A stretch of 64,000 nt of DNA from Stenotrophomonas indicatrix. GTDB taxonomy: Bacteria > Pseudomonadota > Gammaproteobacteria > Xanthomonadales > Xanthomonadaceae. The first letter of the stretch is position 1. Each line of letters starts with the position of its first letter. Made by a program: the position numbers and the translations under genes. Shown here piece by piece: positions 16,834 to 25,179 of this stretch. The stretch is taken from NCBI GenBank assembly GCA_041545745.1, contig CP168152.1, positions 1,238,001 through 1,302,000 on the forward strand. The letters run 5' to 3'. Under the pieces are notes generated by a model. That model worked only from the letters and a program-made list of their open reading frames with translations. It ran no database searches and was not told the DNA's origin.

Positions 16834-18219
16834 ATGCCCGGGCGCAGCGGCGAACAGGTCTACGACGCACAGCGCAGGCCGCTGACCCTTGAGCGGCTGC
16901 TCAAAAGTGGCGGCGCGGGCAGCGTGTTCACCCTCAAGGAGCGGCCGCGCGAAGTGGCCAAGCTCTACCATTCAGACAAGGACGCGCGCGTCTACGAGCG
17001 CAAGCTGCAGGCGATGCTGGAGCTGCAGCCGGACCTGCCGCCGATGGAAGGGCAGGGGTCCGACCAGGTACAGATTGCCTGGCCGTTGACCCTGCTGCGG
17101 GAGCGCAGTGGACGTTTCATCGGCTTCACCATGCCGATCCTGGATCTGTCGGCTACCAGCGATCTGGAACATGTGCTGCAGGAGCGCCAGGCGCGCGCGG
17201 AGGGCCTGCCCACCGGCTTGGGCGCGAAGATGACGCTGGCCGCCAACCTGGCGGTGATGCTGGCTGCGCTGCACCGGCGGCAGCACTATGTGGTCGACCT
17301 CAAACCGCTGAACGTGCGGTTCTATCGCAGCACCTTGTTCATCGCGATGCTCGATTGCGATGGTTTCAGCATCCAGGGCAAGGGTGAGCGCTTTCCGGCC
17401 GGCCAGGTCACCACCGATTATCTGGCGTCCGAGTTCCAGCAGCCGGGGGTGAAGCCGGGCCAGGAGGAGGCGCAGGATCGATTCGCGCTGGCGGTGATAG
17501 TGTTCCAGCTGCTCAATTCCGGCCTGCATCCGTATGCGGGCCGGCCGCAGGGGGCGACGGTGCCCAGTGACCTGCCGGCGCGCATCGCCGCCAACCTGTA
17601 CCCCTACGCGCGCGGCAAGCCGCATCCGCGGATGCTGCCCTCGCCGGTGAGCGGTCATGAGATGTTCCCGCCGGCACTGCGCGACATGTTTGATCGTGCG
17701 TTCTCGATGCAGGCGCGGCGGCGGCCTTCGGCGCAGGAATGGGCCACGCTGCTGCTGGACTACGCACGGCGCAACGCCGGCCAACTGGTGACGTGTAGCA
17801 AGGATGCGGGCCACCAGCATTTTGTCGGCATGCCCTGTGCCGCCTGCGCCCGCGCCGAACTGCTGGCCGGCAGCGCACGCGCGGCGCAGACTCGCACGCG
17901 GCGGAAACCGAACAAGGCCCGCAAGCAGCGTGCACGCACCGCCGCGCGCGTCGCCCAGGCGCAGCCGGTCGCCGCACAGGCGTCGGCGGCGAGTGGCGTT
18001 CCCGGGGTGATGTCGCGGGTGACGATGGCGGTGATCGGCACGTTGTTGCTGGGCTGGGTGATGGGCTGGGGCATGCCGGCCTACCGCCGCTACAGCGCGC
18101 TGGTGGACCCGGGTATCTGGGATGGCGTGGGCCTGGCCGTGCAGATGGCCATGCTGGCGATCGCGATCCTGCTGTTCATCCTGTTCGTGCCGATGCTGAT
18201 CATGAGCAAGCGCCCATGA
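16834..18219 (+). CDS. Membrane-anchored protein kinase with Zn-ribbon-like motif (YegI-like)
   Basis: A 461-residue protein. A protein-kinase-like domain (about residues 15-310) has a Gly-rich loop (LKSGGAGSVFTL), an ATP-site Lys in REVAKLYH, a catalytic loop VVDLKPLNV (VVD replacing HRD) and DCDGF at the DFG position. Next comes a Cys/His cluster, CSKDAGHQHF then CAAC, suggesting a small zinc ribbon. A basic Arg/Lys/Ala stretch and two hydrophobic segments (about 394-412 and 432-455) follow. The kinase faces the cytoplasm. Its stop overlaps the next gene's start by four bases, tying it to the TonB-like protein. Confidence 0.85.
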   Translation: MPGRSGEQVYDAQRRPLTLERLLKSGGAGSVFTLKERPREVAKLYHSDKDARVYERKLQAMLELQPDLPPMEGQGSDQVQIAWPLTLLRERSGRFIGFTMPILDLSATSDLEHVLQERQARAEGLPTGLGAKMTLAANLAVMLAALHRRQHYVVDLKPLNVRFYRSTLFIAMLDCDGFSIQGKGERFPAGQVTTDYLASEFQQPGVKPGQEEAQDRFALAVIVFQLLNSGLHPYAGRPQGATVPSDLPARIAANLYPYARGKPHPRMLPSPVSGHEMFPPALRDMFDRAFSMQARRRPSAQEWATLLLDYARRNAGQLVTCSKDAGHQHFVGMPCAACARAELLAGSARAAQTRTRRKPNKARKQRARTAARVAQAQPVAAQASAASGVPGVMSRVTMAVIGTLLLGWVMGWGMPAYRRYSALVDPGIWDGVGLAVQMAMLAIAILLFILFVPMLIMSKRP

Positions 18220-20228
18220 GGCTGCTGGGTGTACTGGCCGTGCTGCTGCTGGCGCTGATCGGGATGGCGCCGTTCTGGGGCGACCTCGGCGTGCTGGTCT
18301 ACAGCTCGATCGGCTGGCTCGGGCGAGTGCTGTCGAGCGGCGTGTTGAGTGATGGCAGGGCGGCGTTGCGTGCTGCGCTGCTGATCGGCGGTGTGGTGTC
18401 GGTGCTGTCGTTCCTGCGCGTAGCGGTGCAGGACCGGGCCGTGGACTATCTGATCGCGTCGGTGATGTTCGGCTTCCTCTCGTTCGTCATCTTTGTTGTC
18501 ACCGGCATTTCCGGGGATGGCGTTGCGGGCGCGGGGAGTATGCAAGGAGCGCGCTCGGCCGTGGTCGGCGAGGATCGCATGACGGTTCCGCGCTGGTATT
18601 CGCGCGGTCATTTCGAGCGGGAAATGCTCAACAAGGTGCACGAGACCGCGCGTGCCGCTGCCCGCGGCGATCTGCCGCAGACGCAGGCGCTGATGCAGGA
18701 GCTGGATCTGTGGGCGCGCAATGGCCCGGCGCTGCGCGAAGACCGCACCGAGTACGAGCGCCTGCGTGCGGCGTACAACGAGACGATCGAGACCCTTGCC
18801 GCCCGCTCCGGTCGCCGCACGCAGAGGACGGGAGGCCTGGCCAGCAATGCGGGCGCGATGGTGGATCGGCTTACCGCCGAGGAGGCGCGCGAGCTGGAAC
18901 TGAAGCAGATCGAGCTGCTGCAGCAGATGTGGAAACTCTCGCCGTCGAGTACGACGGTTGCAATGCGCCTGCTGGCGACGGATCTGCAGGAGCTGGCGAT
19001 CCGCTCACGGTGGTCGCCACGCAAGCCGTTCGACCGTGAGGGCGACGCGGCACTGGAAGAGCGCTTGTGGCGCATCCACGGCACGCAGGAGGTGTTGTTC
19101 GCCTATGCACCGCTGGAGGAGCGTCTGTGGAATGCCTACGCTTCGACGATGGTCGACACGGACGAAGAGCTGGCGCTGGGCGCGCTGGTGATCGCCGGAC
19201 TGATCGACCGCACCGACAAGAACGCCTCGTCCGATCCCGCCCGGTTCGACGTGAACACGCTGCTGCTTGGCAGCGACGTGTTCATGCTCTCGACGCTGCT
19301 GGCCAGTGCGTCCGAAGACCGCATGGAGATCCTGAAAGCGCGCGCGACGCTGCTGCTGGGCGATGATGATCGGCAGGCGAAGGCAGGCAGAGGCGAGGCG
19401 CAGGACGCCACCGGCACCGCGGCGGACCCGGCGGGCCCGGTGGTCTCGGAGCCCTCACCACCGGCAACCTCGAAAGCGGACACCACCAGGCAGGCGCAAC
19501 GCGCGATGCCGCCAGCGGGCATGCTGGTCGATCGCAAGGGTCTGGCGCTGCGTACGTCACCTTCTCTGCCGCCGTCGTCGCCACCAGCAGAGTATGGGCA
19601 GGTGCTGGTCGACCTGCCCGCCGCCGGCTTCAAGGACCTGCGCCATGGCATCCCACTGCGTGCACCTGTGGAGGCCGACAGCATGGTGACCCTGCAGGTG
19701 GATGTCTGGCAGACCGGCGTGGTTACAGCGGTGCTGGTGGAAGGCAGCAGTGGCAGCGCCCAACTGGATGAGGCCGCGCGCCGGGGCGCACGCACCTGGC
19801 TCAGCGCGTCGAAGGTGCCCACAGGCGGCGAGCGCAGGCAGGTGACGGTCGTGTTCAAAGCGCCGGTGGTTGCCGCACCACCGCCGATGACCGTGGACGC
19901 ACCATTGCCGATTGCTATGAGCCCGCCGCCGCCCCAGCTGAACCCCGAGCAGACGCTGGGCGCGCAGCTGGCGGCGATGGCGCGCCGGCAGCCGCCGCGT
20001 TATCCGCGTGGAGACGGGGAGACGGTGCCCGAAGGCAACGTCGAGCTGCTGATCACCCTGTCAGCCGAGGGGCGCGTGCTCGATGTGACCGTGGACCGCA
20101 GCAGCGGACATCCTGCGCTGGATCGCGCGGCCCGTGAGGCTGCGCTGAGATGGCACGTCACCCCCGCGCGGCCGCTGACCACGCTCAAGCAGATTTCCCT
20201 GCGCGTGCCGGTGCGGTTCCAGGGCTGA
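18216..20228 (+). CDS. Membrane protein with two TonB-C-like repeats, fourth gene of the TerY-P-type operon
   Basis: A 670-residue protein. The N-terminus has about four hydrophobic segments (residues 1-100). A long charged helical region follows (about 120-390, including EEARELELKQIELLQQMW). A Pro/Ala/Thr linker leads to two repeats of TonB C-terminal type at about 475-560 (VTLQVDVWQTGVVTAVLVEG) and 585-670 (VELLITLSAEGRVLDVTVDR). Both repeats end in a strand before a Pro. TonB-C domains normally contact outer-membrane receptors. Here they may be periplasmic binding modules read by the kinase. It overlaps the kinase gene by four bases; the combination is not one I know by name. Confidence 0.75.
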   Translation: MRLLGVLAVLLLALIGMAPFWGDLGVLVYSSIGWLGRVLSSGVLSDGRAALRAALLIGGVVSVLSFLRVAVQDRAVDYLIASVMFGFLSFVIFVVTGISGDGVAGAGSMQGARSAVVGEDRMTVPRWYSRGHFEREMLNKVHETARAAARGDLPQTQALMQELDLWARNGPALREDRTEYERLRAAYNETIETLAARSGRRTQRTGGLASNAGAMVDRLTAEEARELELKQIELLQQMWKLSPSSTTVAMRLLATDLQELAIRSRWSPRKPFDREGDAALEERLWRIHGTQEVLFAYAPLEERLWNAYASTMVDTDEELALGALVIAGLIDRTDKNASSDPARFDVNTLLLGSDVFMLSTLLASASEDRMEILKARATLLLGDDDRQAKAGRGEAQDATGTAADPAGPVVSEPSPPATSKADTTRQAQRAMPPAGMLVDRKGLALRTSPSLPPSSPPAEYGQVLVDLPAAGFKDLRHGIPLRAPVEADSMVTLQVDVWQTGVVTAVLVEGSSGSAQLDEAARRGARTWLSASKVPTGGERRQVTVVFKAPVVAAPPPMTVDAPLPIAMSPPPPQLNPEQTLGAQLAAMARRQPPRYPRGDGETVPEGNVELLITLSAEGRVLDVTVDRSSGHPALDRAAREAALRWHVTPARPLTTLKQISLRVPVRFQG

Positions 20229-20266
20229 TAGCGGAGGCAGGGTACGGGCCGGAGGCAGTGGTCGTT

Positions 20267-20695
20267 TCATCGACTGGCTCCGTTCGCAGGCCCCTTCAGT
20301 TCCACCGTGTTGCCGTCCGGATCCTTGAAGTACAACGACAAGCCATCGCCCTCGGCGCCGAAGTTGACCTCGGCCGGCCCCAGTACCGGCACGCCGTGGG
20401 CCGCAAGGTGGGCGACCAGCGCGGTTTCGTCGAAGGGCTCGACGCGCAGGCACAGGTGGTCGACGTTGCGCCCTTCGCTGCCCGGCCCGCTACCGCCGTG
20501 GCGACCGAGCGTGCCTTCCAGGCTGACCAGATCGATCATCGACGTGCCCGCACGCAGGTGCACCAGGCCCAGGTGCTCGCGCCGCCGCACCGCCACGCAC
20601 CCCAACACCTGGCCATAGAAGGCTTCGCTGCGGGCCAGCTCGCGCACCCGCAGCACCACATGATCGATGCGTTCAACGCTGAAGGGTCTGTCCAT
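20267..20695 (-). CDS. VOC-superfamily (glyoxalase/bleomycin-resistance-like) protein
   Basis: A 142-residue protein with the two beta-alpha-beta-beta-beta repeats of the vicinal oxygen chelate fold. The first opens IDHVVLRVRELARSEAFY with a candidate metal His. The second opens VDHLCLRV, and the closing YFKDPDGNTVELKGP carries the usual Glu ligand. Likely roles are a small-molecule lyase, dioxygenase or antibiotic-binding protein; the substrate cannot be read from the sequence. It stands alone, convergent with the TonB-like gene. Confidence 0.85.
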   Translation of the reverse strand: MDRPFSVERIDHVVLRVRELARSEAFYGQVLGCVAVRRREHLGLVHLRAGTSMIDLVSLEGTLGRHGGSGPGSEGRNVDHLCLRVEPFDETALVAHLAAHGVPVLGPAEVNFGAEGDGLSLYFKDPDGNTVELKGPANGASR

Positions 20696-21032
20696 GCCGG
20701 GCTCCTCGAAGAATGGGAATTCAAGACTTGCTGAACCTGTTCAGTCCACTTTGCCGAACGAGGGGCCTCGACGTCCCCGTGGCCGATGCTACGCTGCCGT
20801 CCCCGCGCGTTCTGCCTGTCGCAATGGCGCGGTGCGACAACGTGTCGCATCCAGATCCGGGCCTTTCCTGCGCCTGATCATTGTCAATGCCTTTCTTAAA
20901 TGGTGGGTGACGGCCTAAAATTGAAAGGCTGACTCGACCCCACCTCACCTGCCTGTCCTCTGGACGGGTGGGCCGGCTTTGGCCGGTGCGGGCAGGACGG
21001 GGAACGGCATTCCCTCGCAATTGGATCGACCG
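20696..21032. other. Intergenic region upstream of cyoA
   Basis: This 337-base stretch has no open frame that I can support. An AT-rich patch around 20881-20925 (TTGTCA, TTAAAT, TAAAATTG) is the likely promoter area, although no clean -35/-10 pair with 17-base spacing could be chosen. A structured leader lies at 20948-20996. Confidence 0.6.
20948..20996 (+). promoter_or_regulatory. Predicted three-helix leader structure before cyoA
   Basis: The outer helix CCTGCC (20948-20953) pairs with GGCAGG (20991-20996). It encloses two hairpins, GTCC/GGAC (20955-20965) and CCGGC/GCCGG (20973-20986). The structure ends 36 bases before the cyoA ATG. No T run follows, so it is not a simple terminator. A regulatory role is inferred from the pairing alone. 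Confidence 0.4.
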
Positions 21033-22076
21033 ATGATTCCGTTGAAAACCCTTGGGCGCTGGTTGCGCCCGGGCCTGCTGCTCGCATTGCTGGTGATGCT
21101 CACCGGCTGCGATGCCGTGGCCATCCTCAGTCCGAAGGGCCAGATCGGCCAGGATGAAAAGACACTGCTGATCACGGCCACCGTGCTCATGCTGCTGGTC
21201 GTCATCCCGGTCATCATCATGACCCTGACCTTCGCGTGGAAGTATCGCGCCTCCAACACCAAGGCCCGTTACGAGCCGAAGTGGTCCCACTCGACGGCGA
21301 TCGAGGTGGTGGTGTGGTCGATCCCCTGCATGATCGTGCTGGTCCTGGCGGTGCTGACCTGGCGGTCCTCGCACGCGCTGGATCCGTACAAGCCCCTGGA
21401 ATCGGACGTCAAGCCGGTCACCATCCAGGCGATCTCGCTGGACTGGAAGTGGCTGTTCATCTATCCGGAAGAGAAGGTCGCGGTCGTCAACGAGATCAAG
21501 TTCCCGGTCAACACCCCGCTGAACTTCGAGATCACCTCCGATACGGTGATGAATGCGTTCTTCATCCCGCACCTGGGCAGCATGATCTATTCGATGGCGG
21601 CGATGGAGACCAAGCTCCACCTGATCGCCAACGAACTGGGTGAATTCCCGGGCATGTCCTCGCACTACAGCGGCGCAGGCTTCGCCAAGATGCATTTCAC
21701 TGCCTACTCGGTCACCGATGCGCAGTACCGCCAGTGGCTGGACCAGGTCCGTGCCGGCGAGCAGACCCTGGACAAGGCCTCGTTCAAGGCGCTGGGCGAA
21801 GCGAAGAATTCCGAGTGGTACCCGGTCACCTACTTCGGCAAGGTTGAAGACAACCTGTTCGATTGGGTCGTCTCCAAGCACATGGGCGACAACAAGCACT
21901 ACGGCATGAAGCATTCCCATGCGGGTGCGGCTGCTGCCGATGCGTCCAGCCATGAAGCGCACGAGGGGCACGCCCCAAGCGACGCGCATGATGCCAAGGA
22001 ATCCGGGAAGAACCTGGATGCCACCGAAGAACACGAACACGCTGGCCATGAAGGCCACATGGGTTCGGGAGAATGA
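21033..22076 (+). CDS. cyoA: Cytochrome bo3 quinol oxidase subunit II
   Basis: A 347-residue lipoprotein. The signal peptide ends in a lipobox (VMLTGCDAV), two transmembrane helices follow (about 45-70 and 88-112), and then a periplasmic cupredoxin-fold domain. As expected for a quinol rather than cytochrome c oxidase, no Cys-rich CuA site is present (the [14 protein letters not shown] region lacks the paired Cys). The tail from about residue 290 is rich in His, Glu and Gly ([19 protein letters not shown]). It is the first gene of cyoABCD and overlaps cyoB by four bases. The start MIPLKTLGR is chosen at the signal peptide. Confidence 0.93.
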   Translation: MIPLKTLGRWLRPGLLLALLVMLTGCDAVAILSPKGQIGQDEKTLLITATVLMLLVVIPVIIMTLTFAWKYRASNTKARYEPKWSHSTAIEVVVWSIPCMIVLVLAVLTWRSSHALDPYKPLESDVKPVTIQAISLDWKWLFIYPEEKVAVVNEIKFPVNTPLNFEITSDTVMNAFFIPHLGSMIYSMAAMETKLHLIANELGEFPGMSSHYSGAGFAKMHFTAYSVTDAQYRQWLDQVRAGEQTLDKASFKALGEAKNSEWYPVTYFGKVEDNLFDWVVSKHMGDNKHYGMKHSHAGAAAADASSHEAHEGHAPSDAHDAKESGKNLDATEEHEHAGHEGHMGSGE

Positions 22077-24076
22077 ACATGTTGGGAAAACTCTCTCTTG
22101 AGTCGATCCCCCACGATCCAATCGTGCTGACCACCCTGGTCGGTGCGGTGCTGGGTGGGCTGGGCGTCATGGCCCTGATCACCAAGTTCAAGCTGTGGGG
22201 CTATCTGTGGAAGGAGTGGTTCACCTCGGTGGATCACAAGAAGATCGGCGTGATGTACATCATCGTCGCCTTCGTCATGCTGCTGCGCGGTTTCTCCGAC
22301 GCGATCATGATGCGTACCCAGCAGGCCATCGCCGTCGGCGGGTCCGAGGGTTACCTGCCGCCGCACCACTACGACCAGATCTTCACCGCCCACGGCGTGA
22401 TCATGATCTTCTTCGTGGCGATGCCGCTGATCACCGGCCTGATGAATTTGGCCGTGCCGCTGCAGATCGGTGCGCGCGACGTCGCGTTCCCGTTCGTCAA
22501 CTCGCTCAGCTTCTGGCTGTTCGTGTCCGGTGCGGTGCTGATCATGCTGTCGCTGTGGATCGGTGAATTCGCCGCCACCGGCTGGCTGGCCTTCCCGCCA
22601 TTGTCGGGCATCGAGTACAGCAACAATGTAGGTATGGACTACTACATATGGGGACTACAGGTGGCGGGTCTGGGTACTACGTTGAGTGGTATCAACTTCT
22701 TCATCACCATCCTCAAGATGCGCACCCCGAGCATGAAGCTCATGCAGATGCCGGTCTTCACCTGGACCGCGCTGGTGACCAACGTGCTGATCGTCGCCGC
22801 CTTCCCGGTGCTGACCATCACCTTGGTGCTGCTGACCCTGGATCGTTACCTGGGTACGCACTTCTTCACCAATGACGGTGGCGGCAACGCCATGCTGTAC
22901 ATCAACCTGATCTGGATCTGGGGTCACCCGGAAGTCTATATCCTGGTGCTGCCGGCCTTCGGCGTGTTCTCCGAGGTCATCGCGACCTTCTCGCGCAAGG
23001 CCCTGTTCGGCTACAAGGGCATGGTCTACGCCACCGCCTGCATCGGCGTGCTGTCGTTCATCGTGTGGCTGCACCACTTCTTCACCATGGGCTCGGGTGC
23101 CAACGTCAATGCCTTCTTCGGCATCACGACGATGATCATCTCCATCCCCACCGGCGTGAAGATCTTCAACTGGCTGTTCACCATGTTCCGCGGTCGCGTG
23201 CAGTTCACCACGCCCGTGCTGTGGACCATCGGCTTCATGGTCACCTTCACCATCGGCGGCATGACCGGCGTGATGCTGGCGATCCCGGCCATCGACTTCG
23301 TGCTGCACAACAGCCTGTTCCTGATCGCCCACTTCCACAACGTCATCATCGGCGGCGTGGTGTTCGGCATGTTCGCCGGCATCACCTACTGGTGGCCGAA
23401 GATGTTCGGCTTCCGCCTCAACGAGTTCTGGGGCAAGTGCGCGTTCTGGTGCTGGTTCATCGGCTTCTATGTGACCTTCATGCCGATGTACGTGCTGGGC
23501 TTCATGGGCATGACCCGTCGTCTGCAGAGCACCGTCAACCCGGCCTACGAGCCGTTCCTGCTGGTTGCCGCTGTGGGCGCCTTCATCGTGGGTGCCGGCA
23601 TCCTGTGCCAGATCATCCAGGTGGCCGTGTCGATCCGCGACCGCAAGAAGACTGCCGACCTGACCGGCGACCCGTGGGATGCCCGTACGCTGGAGTGGGA
23701 AACCTCTTCGCCGCCGGCCTTCTACAACTTCGGCACCTTGCCGGAAGTCACCGAACTGGACGATTTCTGGGAGCGCAAGCAGCGTGGTGAAGCCTGGCCG
23801 AAGCCGGCCAAGTACACCGACATCCACATGCCGCGCAACACCGGCACTGGCGTTGTCATCGGCGCCTTCAGCATGGTGTTCGGCTTTGCGATGATCTGGC
23901 ACATCTGGTGGCTGGCCATCATCGGCTTCGTCGGCATGATCGCCACGTTCATCTACCGCACCTTCGACCAGGACGTGGACTACTGGGTCCCGGCTGCCGA
24001 GGTGGAACGCATCGAGAACGAACACCGCAAGCACCTGGAAGCCCAGGGCCTGGTGAAGTCGGAGCTGAAGGCATGA
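22073..24076 (+). CDS. cyoB: Cytochrome bo3 quinol oxidase subunit I
   Basis: A 667-residue polytopic membrane protein close to E. coli CyoB in length. Haem and copper ligands are recognisable: the low-spin haem His in [14 protein letters not shown], the CuB His and cross-linked Tyr in [15 protein letters not shown], the CuB His pair in WLHHFFTMG, and the haem His pair in [13 protein letters not shown]. It oxidises ubiquinol, reduces oxygen to water and pumps protons. Four-base overlaps on both sides (22073-22076 and 24073-24076) show strict translational coupling with cyoA and cyoC. Confidence 0.97.
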   Translation: MNMLGKLSLESIPHDPIVLTTLVGAVLGGLGVMALITKFKLWGYLWKEWFTSVDHKKIGVMYIIVAFVMLLRGFSDAIMMRTQQAIAVGGSEGYLPPHHYDQIFTAHGVIMIFFVAMPLITGLMNLAVPLQIGARDVAFPFVNSLSFWLFVSGAVLIMLSLWIGEFAATGWLAFPPLSGIEYSNNVGMDYYIWGLQVAGLGTTLSGINFFITILKMRTPSMKLMQMPVFTWTALVTNVLIVAAFPVLTITLVLLTLDRYLGTHFFTNDGGGNAMLYINLIWIWGHPEVYILVLPAFGVFSEVIATFSRKALFGYKGMVYATACIGVLSFIVWLHHFFTMGSGANVNAFFGITTMIISIPTGVKIFNWLFTMFRGRVQFTTPVLWTIGFMVTFTIGGMTGVMLAIPAIDFVLHNSLFLIAHFHNVIIGGVVFGMFAGITYWWPKMFGFRLNEFWGKCAFWCWFIGFYVTFMPMYVLGFMGMTRRLQSTVNPAYEPFLLVAAVGAFIVGAGILCQIIQVAVSIRDRKKTADLTGDPWDARTLEWETSSPPAFYNFGTLPEVTELDDFWERKQRGEAWPKPAKYTDIHMPRNTGTGVVIGAFSMVFGFAMIWHIWWLAIIGFVGMIATFIYRTFDQDVDYWVPAAEVERIENEHRKHLEAQGLVKSELKA

Positions 24077-24711
24077 GCACCAATACCTCGACCGTGAACC
24101 ACGGGCACGCCGCGCACGCGGCGGCCCATGGCCATGACGACCACGAGCACCACGACACCGGCGGCAACACCGTCTTCGGTTTCTGGGTGTACCTGATGAG
24201 CGACTGCCTCATCTTCGCCTCGCTGTTTGCCACCTACGTGGTGCTGGCCGGCGGCACCGATGGTGGCCCCGGCGCGAAGGACCTGTTCGAGCTGCCGTTC
24301 GTGGCGTGGGAAACCGCGCTGCTGCTGACCTCGTCGCTGACCTTCGGCCTGGGCATGATCGCCATGCACCGCAAGCAGGTCGGGCAGATGTTCCTGTGGC
24401 TGGGCATCACCTGGCTGCTGGGCTTCGGCTTCATGTGCATGGAAGTCTATGAGTTCCAGCACCTGATCCATCAGGGTTACGGTCCGGACCGCAGTGCCTT
24501 CCTGTCGGCGTTCTTCGCCCTGGTCGGTACCCACGGGCTGCACGTCAGCGCCGGCCTGCTGTGGCTGCTGGTGATGTTCGTGCAGCTGAAGAAGTACGGC
24601 CTGACCCCGACCAACAAGACCCGCATGGCGTGCCTGAGCCTGTTCTGGCACTTCCTGGACCTGATCTGGATCGGCGTGTTCTCCGTCGTCTACCTCAATG
24701 GAGCGCTGTAA
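24073..24711 (+). CDS. cyoC: Cytochrome bo3 quinol oxidase subunit III
   Basis: A 212-residue protein with five transmembrane helices and the family block [29 protein letters not shown] and [17 protein letters not shown] are near the end. It stabilises subunit I. The first ~35 residues are unusually His-rich ([19 protein letters not shown]), an extension on the cytoplasmic side. The start ATG overlaps the cyoB stop, and its stop shares one base with the cyoD start (TAATG). Confidence 0.95.
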   Translation: MSTNTSTVNHGHAAHAAAHGHDDHEHHDTGGNTVFGFWVYLMSDCLIFASLFATYVVLAGGTDGGPGAKDLFELPFVAWETALLLTSSLTFGLGMIAMHRKQVGQMFLWLGITWLLGFGFMCMEVYEFQHLIHQGYGPDRSAFLSAFFALVGTHGLHVSAGLLWLLVMFVQLKKYGLTPTNKTRMACLSLFWHFLDLIWIGVFSVVYLNGAL

Positions 24712-25052
24712 TGGCACATGACAACCATGCACACGACCACGCCGCCGGCGGCGAAAGCCACGGCACCGTGAAGTCGTACCTGATCGGCTTCGTGCTGGCG
24801 GTGGTGCTGACCGTCATCCCGTTCTACATGGTGATGTCGGGTGATTTCTCGCGCACCGTCAACGGTGTGGTGATCGCCATCACCGCGGTGCTGCAGATGC
24901 TGGTCCACCTGGTGTTCTTCCTGCACCTGGACCGCTCGTCGGAGAGCCGCTGGAATGTCAACGCTGCGGCCTTCACCGTGGTGGTGATCGGCATCATCGT
25001 GGTCGGTACCCTGTGGGTCATGCACAACATGAACGTGCACATGATGCACTGA
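24711..25052 (+). CDS. cyoD: Cytochrome bo3 quinol oxidase subunit IV
   Basis: A 113-residue protein with three transmembrane helices and the family core HLVFFLHLDRSSESRWN. It assists CuB loading and assembly of the oxidase. The N-terminus ([18 protein letters not shown]) and the C-terminus (MHNMNVHMMH) are His/Met-rich. It is the last gene of the operon, and a terminator follows 24 bases later. No cyoE (haem O synthase) is adjacent, so that function must be encoded elsewhere. Confidence 0.94.
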   Translation: MAHDNHAHDHAAGGESHGTVKSYLIGFVLAVVLTVIPFYMVMSGDFSRTVNGVVIAITAVLQMLVHLVFFLHLDRSSESRWNVNAAAFTVVVIGIIVVGTLWVMHNMNVHMMH

Positions 25053-25076
25053 CGTCTTCGCGACGTTGCCACGCAG

Positions 25077-25106
25077 AAGGGCCGCCCCCGGGCGGCCTTT
25101 CTGTTT
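25077..25106 (+). terminator. Intrinsic terminator of the cyoABCD operon
   Basis: A GC-rich hairpin (AAGGGCCGCC/GGCGGCCTTT) is followed by CTGTTTTT, 24 bases after the cyoD stop. Confidence 0.85.
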
Positions 25107-25117
25107 TTCCGTTGCCC

Positions 25118-25170
25118 GGTAGTGCCGGCCGCTTGCCGGCAGCCAGTAGATCCACGCCATGCGTGGATGC
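25118..25170. repeat. Paired GTAG (SMAG-type) palindromes
   Basis: The first palindrome starts GGTAGTGCCGGCCGCTTGCC. The second reads GTAGATCCACGCCATGCGTG. The same second unit recurs next to an equivalent first unit at 33675-33735, so the pair behaves as a composite repeat. It separates cyoD from the convergent GGDEF-EAL gene. Confidence 0.85.
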
Positions 25171-25179
25171 GGTTGCCTC

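Noticed and set aside
22655..24034. 459-codon minus-strand frame in cyoB
   Set aside because: Antisense to the catalytic core of cyoB; His/Asp-rich noise.
24000..25110. A cyoE (haem O synthase) gene after cyoD
   Set aside because: A terminator and repeats follow cyoD, and the next gene is a convergent signalling protein.
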